A stretch of DNA of 30,872 bases, from the NCBI GenBank assembly GCA_964469525.1, contig CAYXYU010000019.1, positions 1-30,872 of the forward strand, given 5' to 3'. Position numbers and translations under genes: made by a program. The stretch comes from JABDCD01 sp964469525 (lineage in GTDB: Bacteria; Pseudomonadota; Alphaproteobacteria; Rickettsiales; SXRF01). How positions within the stretch are numbered: position 1 is the stretch's first letter; each line of letters opens with the position of its first letter. Under the pieces are notes generated by a model. It ran no database searches. It saw only the letters and a list, made by a program, of their open reading frames with translations, and was not told the origin of the DNA. Of this stretch, positions 13,688 through 24,724 are shown in pieces.

Positions 13688-14173
13688 ATGAATCTTTTCG
13701 TTAAATCACTTGCAGTCCTTTCGGCTGTATTTCTTCTCTCCGCCTGCGAAACCGCGCCAAGCGGCACGGCCGGGCAGGAAGGCTACGGCATGGCCGGCGG
13801 CCCGGTAACCCCAGGCAGCCAGGAAGACCTGACGCAGAATGTCGGCGACCGCGTCTTCTTCGCGCTCGACAGCTCGCAGCTGTCGGCGGAAGCCCAGAAC
13901 ACGCTGGAGCGCCAGGCCGCATGGCTGAAGCAGTATCCCGCCGTTAACGTGACGGTGGAAGGCCATTGCGACGAGCGCGGCACCCGCGAATACAACCTGG
14001 CACTGGGTGAGCGCCGTGCTACCGCCGTCAAGAAATACCTGATCGGCCTCGGCGTCGCCCCCAACCGCATCTCGACCATCAGCTACGGCAAGGAACGTCC
14101 CGCCGTGCTTGGCTCGGATGAATCGGCCTGGAGCCAGAACCGCCGCGCGGTTACGGTACTGATGAATATTTAA
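13688..14173 (+). CDS. pal: Peptidoglycan-associated lipoprotein Pal
   Basis: Pal anchors the outer membrane to peptidoglycan and is the end point of the Tol machine. The 161-aa precursor has a lipoprotein signal with lipobox LSAC (Cys20), a short Gly-rich linker, and an OmpA-like domain beginning VFFALDSSQLS. The diaminopimelate-binding segment is present as EGHCDERGTREYNLALGERRA. AGGAG lies 7 nt before the ATG. A strong intrinsic terminator about 100 bp downstream ends the tol-pal transcript here. The 187-bp leader before it has no repeat that I can find. Confidence 0.97.
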   Translation: MNLFVKSLAVLSAVFLLSACETAPSGTAGQEGYGMAGGPVTPGSQEDLTQNVGDRVFFALDSSQLSAEAQNTLERQAAWLKQYPAVNVTVEGHCDERGTREYNLALGERRATAVKKYLIGLGVAPNRISTISYGKERPAVLGSDESAWSQNRRAVTVLMNI

Positions 14174-14180
14174 GGATAAA

Positions 14181-14266
14181 CGTCATCACCCGAATCGCGC
14201 AGCGATTCTAGGGTGATCCAGTCTGGATTCCCCTAGGATTCGCTATGCGAATCCGGGGAATGACGG
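14181..14266. repeat. Paired GTCAT hairpins downstream of pal
   Basis: The outer ends CGTCATC and GAATGACG pair, as do GATCCAG and CTGGATTC. Two arms each fold back on themselves: ATCACCCGAATCG...CGATTCTAGGGTGAT on the left and GGATTCG-CTATG-CGAATCC on the right. It lies between the pal stop and the terminator, and shares end sequences with the elements at 6929, 7687 and 10593. Confidence 0.8.
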
Positions 14267-14271
14267 AAGCA

Positions 14272-14315
14272 AATTTCGCCCCGCCCGGTTCGCCGAGGCG
14301 GGGCGAATTGTTTTT
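14272..14315 (+). terminator. Intrinsic terminator of the tol-pal operon
   Basis: An 11-bp perfect GC-rich stem, TTCGCCCCGCC (14275-14285) with GGCGGGGCGAA (14297-14307), an 11-nt loop and a TTTTT run at 14311-14315. It separates pal from cpoB, so cpoB-tilS-ftsH likely has its own promoter. Confidence 0.9.
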
Positions 14316-14377
14316 CGGTATAACGCGTATAAATGCAAAGTGACAATGAACGGGAAAACCAGTATTCTCCCTCTCCT

Positions 14378-15259
14378 ATGAAAGCTACACGACTGGTCCT
14401 GCTGCTGTTGCCGCTGACCCTGCCGGTTGCGGCATCAGCGCAGATGATGAATCCCAATGCACAGGCCGCGGCGCGCATCGACCGGCTGGAGCGCGACGTT
14501 ATGCTGTTGCAGCGCCAGCTGGCGCAGGGCGGCGTGCCTGCATCCACCATCACCGCCGATCCGGAAAGCGGCGGCGCGCAGCTGGAAGTGCGGCTTTCCG
14601 CTATCGAGGAGGCACTGCGCGACCTGCGCGGCCGCACCGAGCAGAACGAGTTCCAGATGCGCAAGCTGTCCGAGACACTGGAGAAAATGCAGCGCGACAC
14701 CGAGTTCCGCTTCGGCCAGCTGGAGGGAGCGCCCGCCCCATCCCCCGCGCCCGCCTTCTCCGAGTCATCCTCGCCCGTCCCCTCTCCCCTGACCGAAGCG
14801 CCGACTGGCCCAACCAGCGCCGGCGATGGCGTGCTGCGCCTGCCTGAAAACAACCCGGGAAGCGAGCCATCCTCCCCGCGCGAGCATTATAATTATGCTT
14901 TCCGCCTGCTGAACCAGACACAGTATGAGGCCGCCGGCCAGGCATTCGATGCCTTCACCAAACAGTATCCCAAGGACCCGTTGGTCGGGAACGCCTATTA
15001 CTGGAAGGGCGAGACCCATTATATCCGCCGTGATTACGTGAACGCCGCCGACAGCTTCCGCCAGGGGTTCGAGGCGCTGCCCGAAGGCCCGAAAGCAGCC
15101 GACAACCTTCTCAAGCTCGCCATGTCATTGAATGCCCTGGCCCGTGACAAGGAAGCCTGCATCGTGCTGCAGCAGGTGGTGACCAAGTTCCGGAAGAGCT
15201 CCACCACCGTCACCGACAAAGCCATGCAGGAGCAGAAGCGGATCGGCTGCCAGTCCTGA
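14378..15259 (+). CDS. cpoB: Cell division coordinator CpoB (YbgF)
   Basis: CpoB is a periplasmic TolA-binding protein that couples the Tol machine to peptidoglycan synthesis at the division site in E. coli. The start at 14378 gives a clean signal peptide (MKATRLVLLLLPLTLPVAASA); an ATG 15 codons upstream would bury it. The 293-aa protein has a coiled coil (about 28-115, with IDRLERDVMLLQRQL), a Pro/Ser-rich linker, and C-terminal TPR repeats (YNYAFRLLNQTQYEAAGQAF, AYYWKGETHYIRRDYVNAADSF). No ribosome binding site is obvious. A terminator lies upstream, so it is expressed separately from pal. Confidence 0.92.
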   Translation: MKATRLVLLLLPLTLPVAASAQMMNPNAQAAARIDRLERDVMLLQRQLAQGGVPASTITADPESGGAQLEVRLSAIEEALRDLRGRTEQNEFQMRKLSETLEKMQRDTEFRFGQLEGAPAPSPAPAFSESSSPVPSPLTEAPTGPTSAGDGVLRLPENNPGSEPSSPREHYNYAFRLLNQTQYEAAGQAFDAFTKQYPKDPLVGNAYYWKGETHYIRRDYVNAADSFRQGFEALPEGPKAADNLLKLAMSLNALARDKEACIVLQQVVTKFRKSSTTVTDKAMQEQKRIGCQS

Positions 15260-15342
15260 GTTGCTAGTTGCTGGCGACTAGTTGCTACTAAAAGGATCCT
15301 ATATGCGCACCTCCCAGCAACCAGCAACCAGCGACCAGCAAC
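15260..15342. repeat. Inverted GTTGCTG heptamer array at the cpoB-tilS junction
   Basis: The left arm is GTTGCTA, GTTGCTG, GCGACTA, GTTGCTA (15260-15287). The right arm is CAGCAAC, CAGCAAC, CAGCGAC, CAGCAAC (15315-15342). All units are exactly 7 nt, four per arm, and the arms are complementary apart from a few positions. The array begins with the base after the cpoB stop. The right arm lies inside tilS, encoding its residues 5-14, so the tilS start codon (15303) sits in the loop. Confidence 0.93.
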
Positions 15343-16619
15343 CGCTTTCTACTGCTTTTCCCTCTCTCCTCTCCGCCTGCAGCCCATTCGAGAGCCACCC
15401 ACACCTCGCCGTCGCCGTATCCGGCGGGCCCGACAGCATGGCGCTGTTGCTGCTGGCACAGGCATGGACGCAGGCGCGCGCGGGGAAAGTCACGGCGCTA
15501 ACCGTCGATCACGGGCTGCGCAGGGAATCGGCCGTGGAGGCGCGGCAGGTAGGGCAGTGGTGCAAGCAACGCGGGATTGAGCACGATATCTTATCGGTTC
15601 CGGATTCAGCATTCAGCATTCAGGATTCAGGGGTGCAGGCCGCCGCCCGCACAGCCCGTTACCGACTCCTTGCCGATTGGTGCAAGGCGCATGGCGTGCT
15701 GCATCTGATGACGGCGCATCACCGGCGCGATCAGGCCGAAACACTCCTCTTTCGACTCGGACGCGGCAGTGACATTGACGGGCTGGCCTGCATGCCGTCC
15801 GTTACTTCCCTGCACGGAATCCGGCTGCTGCGCCCGTTGCTGCCCGTCGCCAAGTCCCGGCTGGTGGATTTCCTAACAAGCGCCGGCCAGCCATGGCTTG
15901 ACGATCCGAGCAATCAGAATCCGCGCTACACGCGCAACGTCCTCCGCCCGCTTATTACGCCGGAGGCATCGCAACAGGCATTCGCGCTTACGCAGCGTCT
16001 GGGCAATGTGCGGCACCGGCTGGAGGTGAATCTAGCGGAAGCGCTGGCGAAAACCGTCACCGTTTATCCGGAAGGCTATGCGTGCATTGACCGCGCGGCG
16101 TTCGTGCAGCTGCCGCCCGGCATCGGCCTGCGCGCCCTCGCACACCTACTGGTCACCGTCAGCGGTGAAGAGCATCCGCCGCGCACGGAAAAGCTGGAGC
16201 GCTTCCATCAGGAACTGCCGGGGATCACCCGCCGCCGCACGCTGGGCGGCTGCCTGTTCATCCCGCGCCGGGAGCGAGTCCTGACCTGCCGTGAGCCGAA
16301 CGCCATGCAGGATGCCGTCCAGTTACAGCCCGGCATGCGGCAGATCTGGGACCGGCGGTTCGAGGTGTCCTGTACCGGCAATGTCGCCCTGACCGTGCGC
16401 GCACTCGGAAAGGGAGGAGAAAAAAAACGCCCAAAATGGCTGGAAAGGCCTGTTTTCGCGACGCTTCCTGGTTTCTGGCATCTTGAAGAGCTGGTCGCCG
16501 TACCCCATATGGGATACAGGAATCCTGATTTCCGGGAGGCGGTCTGCCATGCCCGGTTCAGGCCCGTGAAAGCGCTTGCCGGGCATGCGTTTTTCAGTAT
16601 GAATAAGCAGATGGACTGA
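15303..16619 (+). CDS. tilS: tRNA(Ile) lysidine synthase TilS
   Basis: TilS attaches lysine to C34 of the tRNA-Ile CAU anticodon, so that AUA is read as isoleucine. The 438-aa protein has the N-type ATP-pyrophosphatase loop SGGPDS (40-45), LTVDHGLR (67-74), the AHHRRDQAETLLFRLGRGS helix and the LRPLL segment. The start at 15303 follows AAAAGGA. Two segments are repeat-derived: residues 5-14 (QQPATSDQQP) come from a GTTGCTG-type heptamer arm, and residues 101-110 (DSAFSIQDSG) from four GGATTCA-type heptamers. The second insertion lies just before the conserved QAAARTARY helix. Confidence 0.94.
   Translation: MRTSQQPATSDQQPLSTAFPSLLSACSPFESHPHLAVAVSGGPDSMALLLLAQAWTQARAGKVTALTVDHGLRRESAVEARQVGQWCKQRGIEHDILSVPDSAFSIQDSGVQAAARTARYRLLADWCKAHGVLHLMTAHHRRDQAETLLFRLGRGSDIDGLACMPSVTSLHGIRLLRPLLPVAKSRLVDFLTSAGQPWLDDPSNQNPRYTRNVLRPLITPEASQQAFALTQRLGNVRHRLEVNLAEALAKTVTVYPEGYACIDRAAFVQLPPGIGLRALAHLLVTVSGEEHPPRTEKLERFHQELPGITRRRTLGGCLFIPRRERVLTCREPNAMQDAVQLQPGMRQIWDRRFEVSCTGNVALTVRALGKGGEKKRPKWLERPVFATLPGFWHLEELVAVPHMGYRNPDFREAVCHARFRPVKALAGHAFFSMNKQMD
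15602..15631. repeat. Single-armed GGATTCA heptamer array inside tilS
   Basis: GGATTCA, GCATTCA, GCATTCA, GGATTCA, GG: four units of exactly 7 nt without a matching inverted arm nearby. It is translated as DSAFSIQDSG. The word is the same as in the ruvA array, and it is in the orientation that has no stop codon in any frame. Confidence 0.88.
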
Positions 16620-16631
16620 CAAGGGGAGCGC

Positions 16632-18571
<1,940 letters not shown>

Positions 18572-18575
<4 letters not shown>

Positions 18576-19267
18576 ATAACGTAGACTTTCGATGTTTTCT
18601 TCAGGCCGGGCGCGGCAGGCGGCGCTTTCGGCGGCGGAGGCGGCGGATCGGCTTCCTGCTGCCGTTCTTCCTCCCGGTACATGGTCTGCCGGATGATCTC
18701 GGATATCTTATCCACGACTGCCTGCTTCTCTGCCTCGTTCTCGCCTAAGGTGTGACCCAATTTCATGGCATACGCATGAGCCGTCTTCACCGCCGTCTCA
18801 TGATAATTCCTCGCGGCGAGGTTACACCCCTCGAACAGGGCATCGCAGCGGCGGCCATCTTCTTCGCTCAGTACCACGTTCTTCCGCACCACGCCGGTTT
18901 CGTTCTGGTAAAAGAACCCAATGACATTTTTTCCCGCCGCCTGGGCCTGTTTGGCTTCCTCATCGGTAAGCGCCGGTTCGTTTCGGTATTTGATCGCCAT
19001 CACCTGCAGCGTCGTGGTTAATTTCCGCTCCTGCCTGAAAAGCAAATCGAAGGCGTTCTGGCAGGATTGATCCTGCATCATCGCATCGAGCACCTGCTCG
19101 TGCTTGCGGATGAAGCGGCGGGTTTCCTCGTCCAGTCCGGAAGGAGGCTGGGGCAGCACTTTCAGCGGCTGGGGGAAAACCCCCATATGGCGCAGGGACT
19201 CCTGCAGATCCCGCTCCACCAGACTGTTAAGGTCTTGCTTGAGACTTTGACCGGCCGACTTAAACAT
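18572..19267 (-). CDS. Unrecognised 231-aa proline-tailed protein
   Basis: I do not recognise this protein. It has no signal peptide or membrane segment and appears cytoplasmic, largely helical and charged. Residues about 55-70 and 95-110 have KHEQVLDAMMQDQSC- and LTDEEAKQAQAAGKN-like helices. The C-terminus is a proline run (PPPPPPKAPPAAPG) followed by a basic KKTSKVYVI end. Four cysteines are scattered. It is convergent with ftsH, the stop codons overlapping by two bases, and divergent from glmM with 54 bp between, so it interrupts the usual ftsH-glmM series. A fair promoter lies upstream (19294-19321). The complete frame and GC-rich codon use support a real gene. Confidence 0.75.
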
Positions 19268-19293
19268 GCTAATTCTCCGTACTTTAAAGCCAC

Positions 19294-19321
19294 ACTATAA
19301 ACGCAGATATTCGTTAATCAA
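19294..19321 (-). promoter_or_regulatory. Putative promoter of the 231-aa gene
   Basis: On the minus strand, TTGATT and TATAGT are separated by 16 nt, with the -10 box 26 nt before the ATG. The -35 box abuts the first codon of divergent glmM, so the two genes may compete for this short region. On the plus strand the same stretch contains TATAAA at 19296-19301, a possible glmM -10 with a weak -35. Confidence 0.45.
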
Positions 19322-20658
<1,337 letters not shown>

Positions 20659-20659
<1 letters not shown>

Positions 20660-21453
20660 TGACTAAGTTAGGCCGCGTGCTCATCATCGCCGGTTCCGAT
20701 TCCGGCGGCGGTGCCGGCATTCAAGGCGATATCAAAACCGTCACCTGCCTCAAAGGCTACGCTGCCACCGCCATCACGGCGCTTACCGCGCAAAATACGC
20801 AAGGGGTATTCGGCATTTCGGAAGTGCCCGACGATTTCATCAAACAGCAGATTACCCTGGTGCTGGATGACATCGGTGCCGACGCCATCAAGACCGGCAT
20901 GCTGCATAAGGCGAGTGTCATCGAGGTGGTGGCCGATTCTATTCCATCGGACATCCCCCTTGTCGTCGACCCAGTCATGTTTGCCAAGGGCGGTTCGCCA
21001 CTGCTGCAGCCCGACGCCGTTGATGCGCTGAAAACGCAGTTGCTGCCGCTGGCAGCGCTGGTGACGCCCAACATCCCCGAGGCCGAGCATCTCGCCGGCA
21101 TGACCATTCACACCGTGGAGGAGATGCGCTGCGCCGCGGAAAAGATTATGGCGCTCGGCTGCCAGGCGGTGCTAATCAAGGGCGGGCATTTATCGGGCGA
21201 CAGCGTTACCGACCTGCTGCTTGATGGAGACGGTAGCGAAAGCTTCGTGCATCGCCGCCTGCAAAGCGACCATACCCATGGCACCGGCTGCGCGCTAGCT
21301 TCGGCCATTGCCACCGGCTTGGCACAGAGGATGCGGTTGCGCGATGCCATTACCCGCGCCCGCGCCTATGTGCTGAAGGCGATCGAGCACGCGCCGAAGC
21401 TAGGCAAAGGCCACGGCCCGCTAGGGCATGGTCATACGGTCAATAAATTCTAA
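20659..21453 (+). CDS. thiD: Hydroxymethylpyrimidine (phosphate) kinase ThiD
   Basis: ThiD phosphorylates hydroxymethylpyrimidine twice to make the diphosphate used by ThiE. The 264-aa ribokinase-fold protein starts MTKLGRVLIIAGSDSGGGAGIQ, continues with GYAATAITALTAQNTQGV and KTGML, and ends with the anion hole and catalytic region HTHGTGCALASAIATGLA. The 20632 start would only read back into glmM and is rejected. It is coupled to glmM by a one-base overlap. Its stop overlaps that of the convergent minus-strand gene at 21450. Confidence 0.94.
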
Positions 21454-22397
21454 TGAATCGTCTGGGAAGGCTGCTGCCGCGCCGCCTGTCGCCCGGCCAG
21501 CACGCGTTCGGCGTGAGACTGCTTGGGCGCCGGGTTGTCGTATTCGACCGCGGGACGCGGCTGCCTCAACGGCGGCGCGGGGGGAGCCTGCTCACCCAAA
21601 ATAGTAACCAGGTCGGCCGCCTTCAGGCGGTGGCTGTTCAGCGCGTCGGTCATCTGGGTCGCCTGGGCGAGCATGGCCTCGTTATGCGACAGCTTGGGGT
21701 TGACGCTGGCCAGCACCTCCAGCACCTGCTCGCGGGTAATCACCTTGTCGTCTTCCTGCAGCAGTTTCAGGTTCTCGATGCGTTCATGCGTTGTTTCGTA
21801 ATTCAGCCCGAACAGCTTGTTGCCCAGCGCGTGCAGCGGCATCTTGATGGCCGAGTAGATGGCAAATCCGACCGCCCCTTCGGCTAGAAGGATCGGCAGG
21901 GCAACAGGACCGTGCGTGACAATAGCAGCGGCCATAATACCATAGGTGGCCAGCGACGCCGCCATTGAAAGTCCGACGTCAAGCAGGCGCTGGGCACGTA
22001 TCTTGCGCAACTGCCCGGCAATGACGTTGTTGGGCTGCAGGCCATGCCTGCTGCTGCCTTTGGCGAGGCATTCCAGGTCTTTTTCGGTAATGGCCCGCGG
22101 GGATTTTTTCAGCTTGTCGGCCAACTCGTCGCGGTAGTTATCGATGAGGTTATTGATCTCGTGGCGGTAATGGATCTGCGCCAGGGCGGCGCTGGTGCCA
22201 GACACCACGCCCATCGTCAGCAGGGCGGCGGCGCTCTGGCTGATACCGGCAAGGACCGCGAACACTCCGCCATATTCGCGCGTGAGGATGTGGCCGCCGT
22301 TGAGTACGGCGGTCGAGGTCTTGGCTGCAATCCAGTTTGCGCCGTAGCTCAGCCACTGCCGCGACTGGGTAAGGTTATGTTCAATTGTGCCAGCCAT
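21450..22397 (-). CDS. Unrecognised 315-aa protein with hydrophobic segments
   Basis: I do not recognise this protein. It has two long Ala/Gly-rich hydrophobic regions, around residues 40-75 (GVFAVLAGISQSAAALLTMGVV) and 136-175 (SLATYGIMAAAIVTHGPVALPILLAEG), separated by a charged helical stretch. A further helical region follows (about 195-265). The disordered C-terminus is Pro/Gln-rich (PPAPPLRQPRP) and ends in basic RQAARQQPSQTIH. There is no cleavable signal peptide. It is an orphan minus-strand gene convergent with thiD (stops overlap). An 11-bp inverted repeat sits directly in front of its ATG. It could be a membrane-inserting or exported protein; that is inference only. Confidence 0.75.
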   Translation of the reverse strand: MAGTIEHNLTQSRQWLSYGANWIAAKTSTAVLNGGHILTREYGGVFAVLAGISQSAAALLTMGVVSGTSAALAQIHYRHEINNLIDNYRDELADKLKKSPRAITEKDLECLAKGSSRHGLQPNNVIAGQLRKIRAQRLLDVGLSMAASLATYGIMAAAIVTHGPVALPILLAEGAVGFAIYSAIKMPLHALGNKLFGLNYETTHERIENLKLLQEDDKVITREQVLEVLASVNPKLSHNEAMLAQATQMTDALNSHRLKAADLVTILGEQAPPAPPLRQPRPAVEYDNPAPKQSHAERVLAGRQAARQQPSQTIH

Positions 22398-22398
22398 A

Positions 22399-22455
22399 AT
22401 TTCACATTTTTTCCTATCTTATTCTATAGGAACGAAAGCGCCAGAAATGTGAAAT
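22399..22455 (-). promoter_or_regulatory. Inverted repeat in the leader of the 315-aa gene
   Basis: ATTTCACATTT (22399-22409) and AAATGTGAAAT (22445-22455) are perfect 11-bp inverted copies, 35 nt apart. The proximal arm begins 1 nt from the start codon. On the minus strand the stretch between them contains TAGAAT, a possible -10, and the AGGAA ribosome-binding candidate. It could be an operator pair or an mRNA hairpin covering the start site. Confidence 0.45.
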
Positions 22456-22473
22456 ATTTATGAAACAGAAAGG

Positions 22474-23034
22474 TTAAGAAGCGCCCTGCAGGGCCAGGTA
22501 TTCACGGGCATGTTCGACGTAATTTTCCGCCGAAATAGGGATAAAGTCCTGTTCTTCCTTGGTTAAATCCCGAAAATATTTGGCCGGACTCCCCGCCCAG
22601 AGCTGCCCCTTGGGCACCCGCTTGCCCGGGGTCAAAAGCGCCCCGGCGGCCAGCATCCCCCCCGATTCAACCACCGCCCCGTCCATCACCGTGGCCCGCA
22701 TGCCGACGAAAGAATAATCCTCCAGCGTGCAGGCATGGATCACCGCCGCATGGCCGATGGTAACGCCTTCGCCGATATGGGTGGGGCCGGTTTCGCGCGT
22801 CACATGCACCATGGTGCCGTCCTGGATGTTGGTGCGTTTGCCGATGCGGATGATATTGACGTCGCCGCGCACGACGCAGCCGAACCAGATGCCGCAGTCC
22901 TCGCCGATCTCGACATCGCCGATCACCGCTGCCCCCGGCGCGATGAAGGCTTTCGGCGAGATGGTAGGGCTGATGCCCTTAAGGTTATATTCCCCCTTGT
23001 AGGGGAGGATGAGGGAGGATTTGGGTATATGCAT
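22474..23034 (-). CDS. Gamma-class carbonic anhydrase family protein
   Basis: This is a left-handed parallel beta-helix (hexapeptide repeat) protein of the gamma carbonic anhydrase/PaaY group. The 186-aa sequence shows repeating hexapeptides (FIAPGAAVIGDVEIGEDCGIW) and three metal-type histidines in DGTMVHV, TIGHAAVIHAC (two), with a C-terminal helix (DFIPISAENYVEHAREYL). Family members bind Zn or Fe and may hydrate CO2, but many have unknown substrates, so activity is not assured. The N-terminal LILPYKG is usual in alphaproteobacterial members; six extra residues (EYNLKG) follow it. A palindromic repeat separates it from argC. Confidence 0.9.
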   Translation of the reverse strand: MHIPKSSLILPYKGEYNLKGISPTISPKAFIAPGAAVIGDVEIGEDCGIWFGCVVRGDVNIIRIGKRTNIQDGTMVHVTRETGPTHIGEGVTIGHAAVIHACTLEDYSFVGMRATVMDGAVVESGGMLAAGALLTPGKRVPKGQLWAGSPAKYFRDLTKEEQDFIPISAENYVEHAREYLALQGAS

Positions 23035-23038
23035 AAAA

Positions 23039-23121
23039 CCTCGTCATTGCGAGCGTAGCGAAGCAATCCAGATTGTACAATAAAAACTGGATTGCCGCGC
23101 CGCTGGCGCTCCTCGTTACGG
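23039..23121. repeat. GTCATTGC palindrome between argC and the carbonic anhydrase gene
   Basis: The left end, CCTCGTCATTGCGAGCGTAG, and the arm ...AGCAATCCAG pair with CTGGATTGCCGCGC and the CTCCTCGTTACG end, across a 15-nt loop. It is related to the outer stem of the element at 7687. The right end is degenerate and contains the argC stop codon (23116-23118). Confidence 0.78.
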
Positions 23122-24159
23122 GAATACCGCGCCCAATTGCAAGCCGGTATTTTCCGGCCAGCCATACATCACATTCATGTTCTGCACCGCCTGGCCGGAG
23201 GCGCCTTTGACTAGGTTGTCGATCACCGACACTAGAATGGCCTGGCCGGGGATGCGGTCGGCGAACACGCCGATGACGCAGTCGTTGGTGCCCCGCACCT
23301 GGTGCGTCGAGGGCGTGACGCCCTCGGGGGCGATGTGGACGAACGGCTCATCCTTATAGGTTTTTTCCAATATCGTGCGCAAGTCAGCCGCCGTACTTTT
23401 CCCTGCCAGCTTGACATATATAGTGGAAAGGATGCCGCGGTTCATCGGCACCAGGTGCGGCGTGAAGGTCACATTGATATTACTTCCTGCCGTCTGCGAC
23501 AGGCTCTGCTCGATTTCCGGCACATGCCGGTGCGAGCTAATGCCATAGGCAGAAATCCCACCGTCGATTTCGGTGAAAAGATTCGATTGTTTGGCGCTGC
23601 GCCCCGCTCCGGTGACGCCCGATTTGGCATCGATGATGATGCCGCTCTTCTCAATCGCTCCCGTTTTCAAAAGCGGCAACAGCGGCAGCGCGGCGGAAGT
23701 GGGATAGCAGCCGGGATTGGCCACCAGCCGCGCTTTTTGAATGGTGTCGCGCGCATATTCGGTCAGCCCGTACACCGCCTCTTTCTGTAATTCCGTCGCC
23801 CGGTGCGGGTGACCGTACCACTGCGCATACATCTCCGGGTCGCTTAAGCGGAAATCCGCCGACAGGTCGATGATTTTGAGATGCTTCGGCAGTTTCGCAA
23901 TCACTTCCTGCGTCGTGCCGTGCGGCAGGCAGCAGAACACCAGCTCGATACCGGAGAAATCCGCCTGCTCCAGCGCCACCAGCCTCGGCAGCTTTTTGAA
24001 ACGCAGATGCGGATAGACCTCGCCGATGGCTTTCCCGGCGCTGCTGTCGCCGGTCAGCAGCGCGATGACGGCGTGCGGATGATTAAGCAGGATGCGGATC
24101 AGCTCCGCGCCGGTATAACCCGACGCGCCGATGATGGCGATGTTGATCGATTTGCTCAT
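23116..24159 (-). CDS. argC: N-acetyl-gamma-glutamyl-phosphate reductase ArgC
   Basis: ArgC reduces N-acetylglutamyl phosphate to the semialdehyde with NADPH in arginine synthesis. The 347-aa protein starts MSKSINIAIIGASGYTGAEL with the dinucleotide-binding loop, carries the catalytic Cys151 in NPGCYPT, and has the HRHVPEIEQ and FTPHLVPMNRGIL segments. The upstream in-frame ATG at 24291 would run through the rpsI terminator and is rejected. Its stop codon lies inside the end of a palindromic repeat, so the last residues (GLQLGAVFP) may have been altered by that insertion. Confidence 0.95.
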   Translation of the reverse strand: MSKSINIAIIGASGYTGAELIRILLNHPHAVIALLTGDSSAGKAIGEVYPHLRFKKLPRLVALEQADFSGIELVFCCLPHGTTQEVIAKLPKHLKIIDLSADFRLSDPEMYAQWYGHPHRATELQKEAVYGLTEYARDTIQKARLVANPGCYPTSAALPLLPLLKTGAIEKSGIIIDAKSGVTGAGRSAKQSNLFTEIDGGISAYGISSHRHVPEIEQSLSQTAGSNINVTFTPHLVPMNRGILSTIYVKLAGKSTAADLRTILEKTYKDEPFVHIAPEGVTPSTHQVRGTNDCVIGVFADRIPGQAILVSVIDNLVKGASGQAVQNMNVMYGWPENTGLQLGAVFP

Positions 24160-24176
24160 AAGCTTATCCTTATAAC

Positions 24177-24206
24177 AAAAAAGGCGCCGAGACGGCGCCT
24201 TTTTTT
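24177..24206 (-). terminator. Intrinsic terminator after rplM-rpsI
   Basis: A perfect 7-bp stem GGCGCCG (24183-24189) with CGGCGCC (24193-24199) and an AGA loop, flanked by A6 on one side and T7 on the other, so it can work in both directions. On the minus strand it follows the rpsI stop by about 20 nt and precedes the argC ATG by 18 nt. Hence argC transcription must start within this short region or depend on read-through. Confidence 0.9.
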
Positions 24207-24226
24207 CGTAGTGGAAAGACTGTCTC

Positions 24227-24721
24227 TTAACGTTTTGAGAATTGGAACGAACGGCGGGCTTTCTTATGGCCGTACTTCTTGCGCTCCACAACGCGGCTGT
24301 CGCGGGTCAGGAAGCCACCGGTGCGCAGCGCCTTGTGGAACACGCTGTCATATTCGTCAAGCGCGCGGCTGATGCCGAGGCGCACCGCCCCGGCCTGCCC
24401 GGAGAGGCCGCCGCCCACCACGCTGCAGCGTATGTCGAAATTGCCGATGCGGTCGATGGTGGCGAAAGGCTGGTTGATGATCATGCGCAGCACGGGGCGC
24501 GCGAAATACTGCTCGAAGCTCTTGCCGTTGATGGTGATCTTCCCATTGCCGCGTTTCAGCCACACGCGGGCAACGGCATTCTTGCGGCGGCCGGTGCCGT
24601 AGGTGATGAGTTCCTTCGGATCGGCGCCGAAAGAGACTTCTTTGGCGCGGGGCGCCCTGGCCGGCACCGGACGGGCAGGCGCTGCAGGTTTCTTGGCAGT
24701 TGTTTTCTTGGGTGTAGCCAC
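24227..24721 (-). CDS. rpsI: 30S ribosomal protein S9 (uS9)
   Basis: The GTG start lies 3 nt after the rplM stop, with AGAGGT as ribosome binding site overlapping that stop. The 164-aa protein has a Lys/Pro/Ala-rich N-terminal extension (about 35 residues), then the uS9 core: YGTGRRKNAVARVWLKRG, the GGGLSGQAGAVRLGISRAL block and the conserved C-terminal tail KKARRSFQFSKR, whose last arginine contacts P-site tRNA. The extension makes it longer than the about 130 residues of E. coli, as in other alphaproteobacteria. Confidence 0.97.
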   Translation of the reverse strand: MATPKKTTAKKPAAPARPVPARAPRAKEVSFGADPKELITYGTGRRKNAVARVWLKRGNGKITINGKSFEQYFARPVLRMIINQPFATIDRIGNFDIRCSVVGGGLSGQAGAVRLGISRALDEYDSVFHKALRTGGFLTRDSRVVERKKYGHKKARRSFQFSKR

Positions 24722-24724
24722 TGG

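Noticed and set aside
22992..23018. CCCCCTTGTAGGGGAGGATGAGGGAGG in short form resembles the DUF559 unit's terminal repeat, inside the carbonic anhydrase N-terminus
   Set aside because: The encoded LILPYKG is a usual N-terminus for this family, there is no partner copy nearby, and the match is partial. Chance similarity is more likely than a remnant end.
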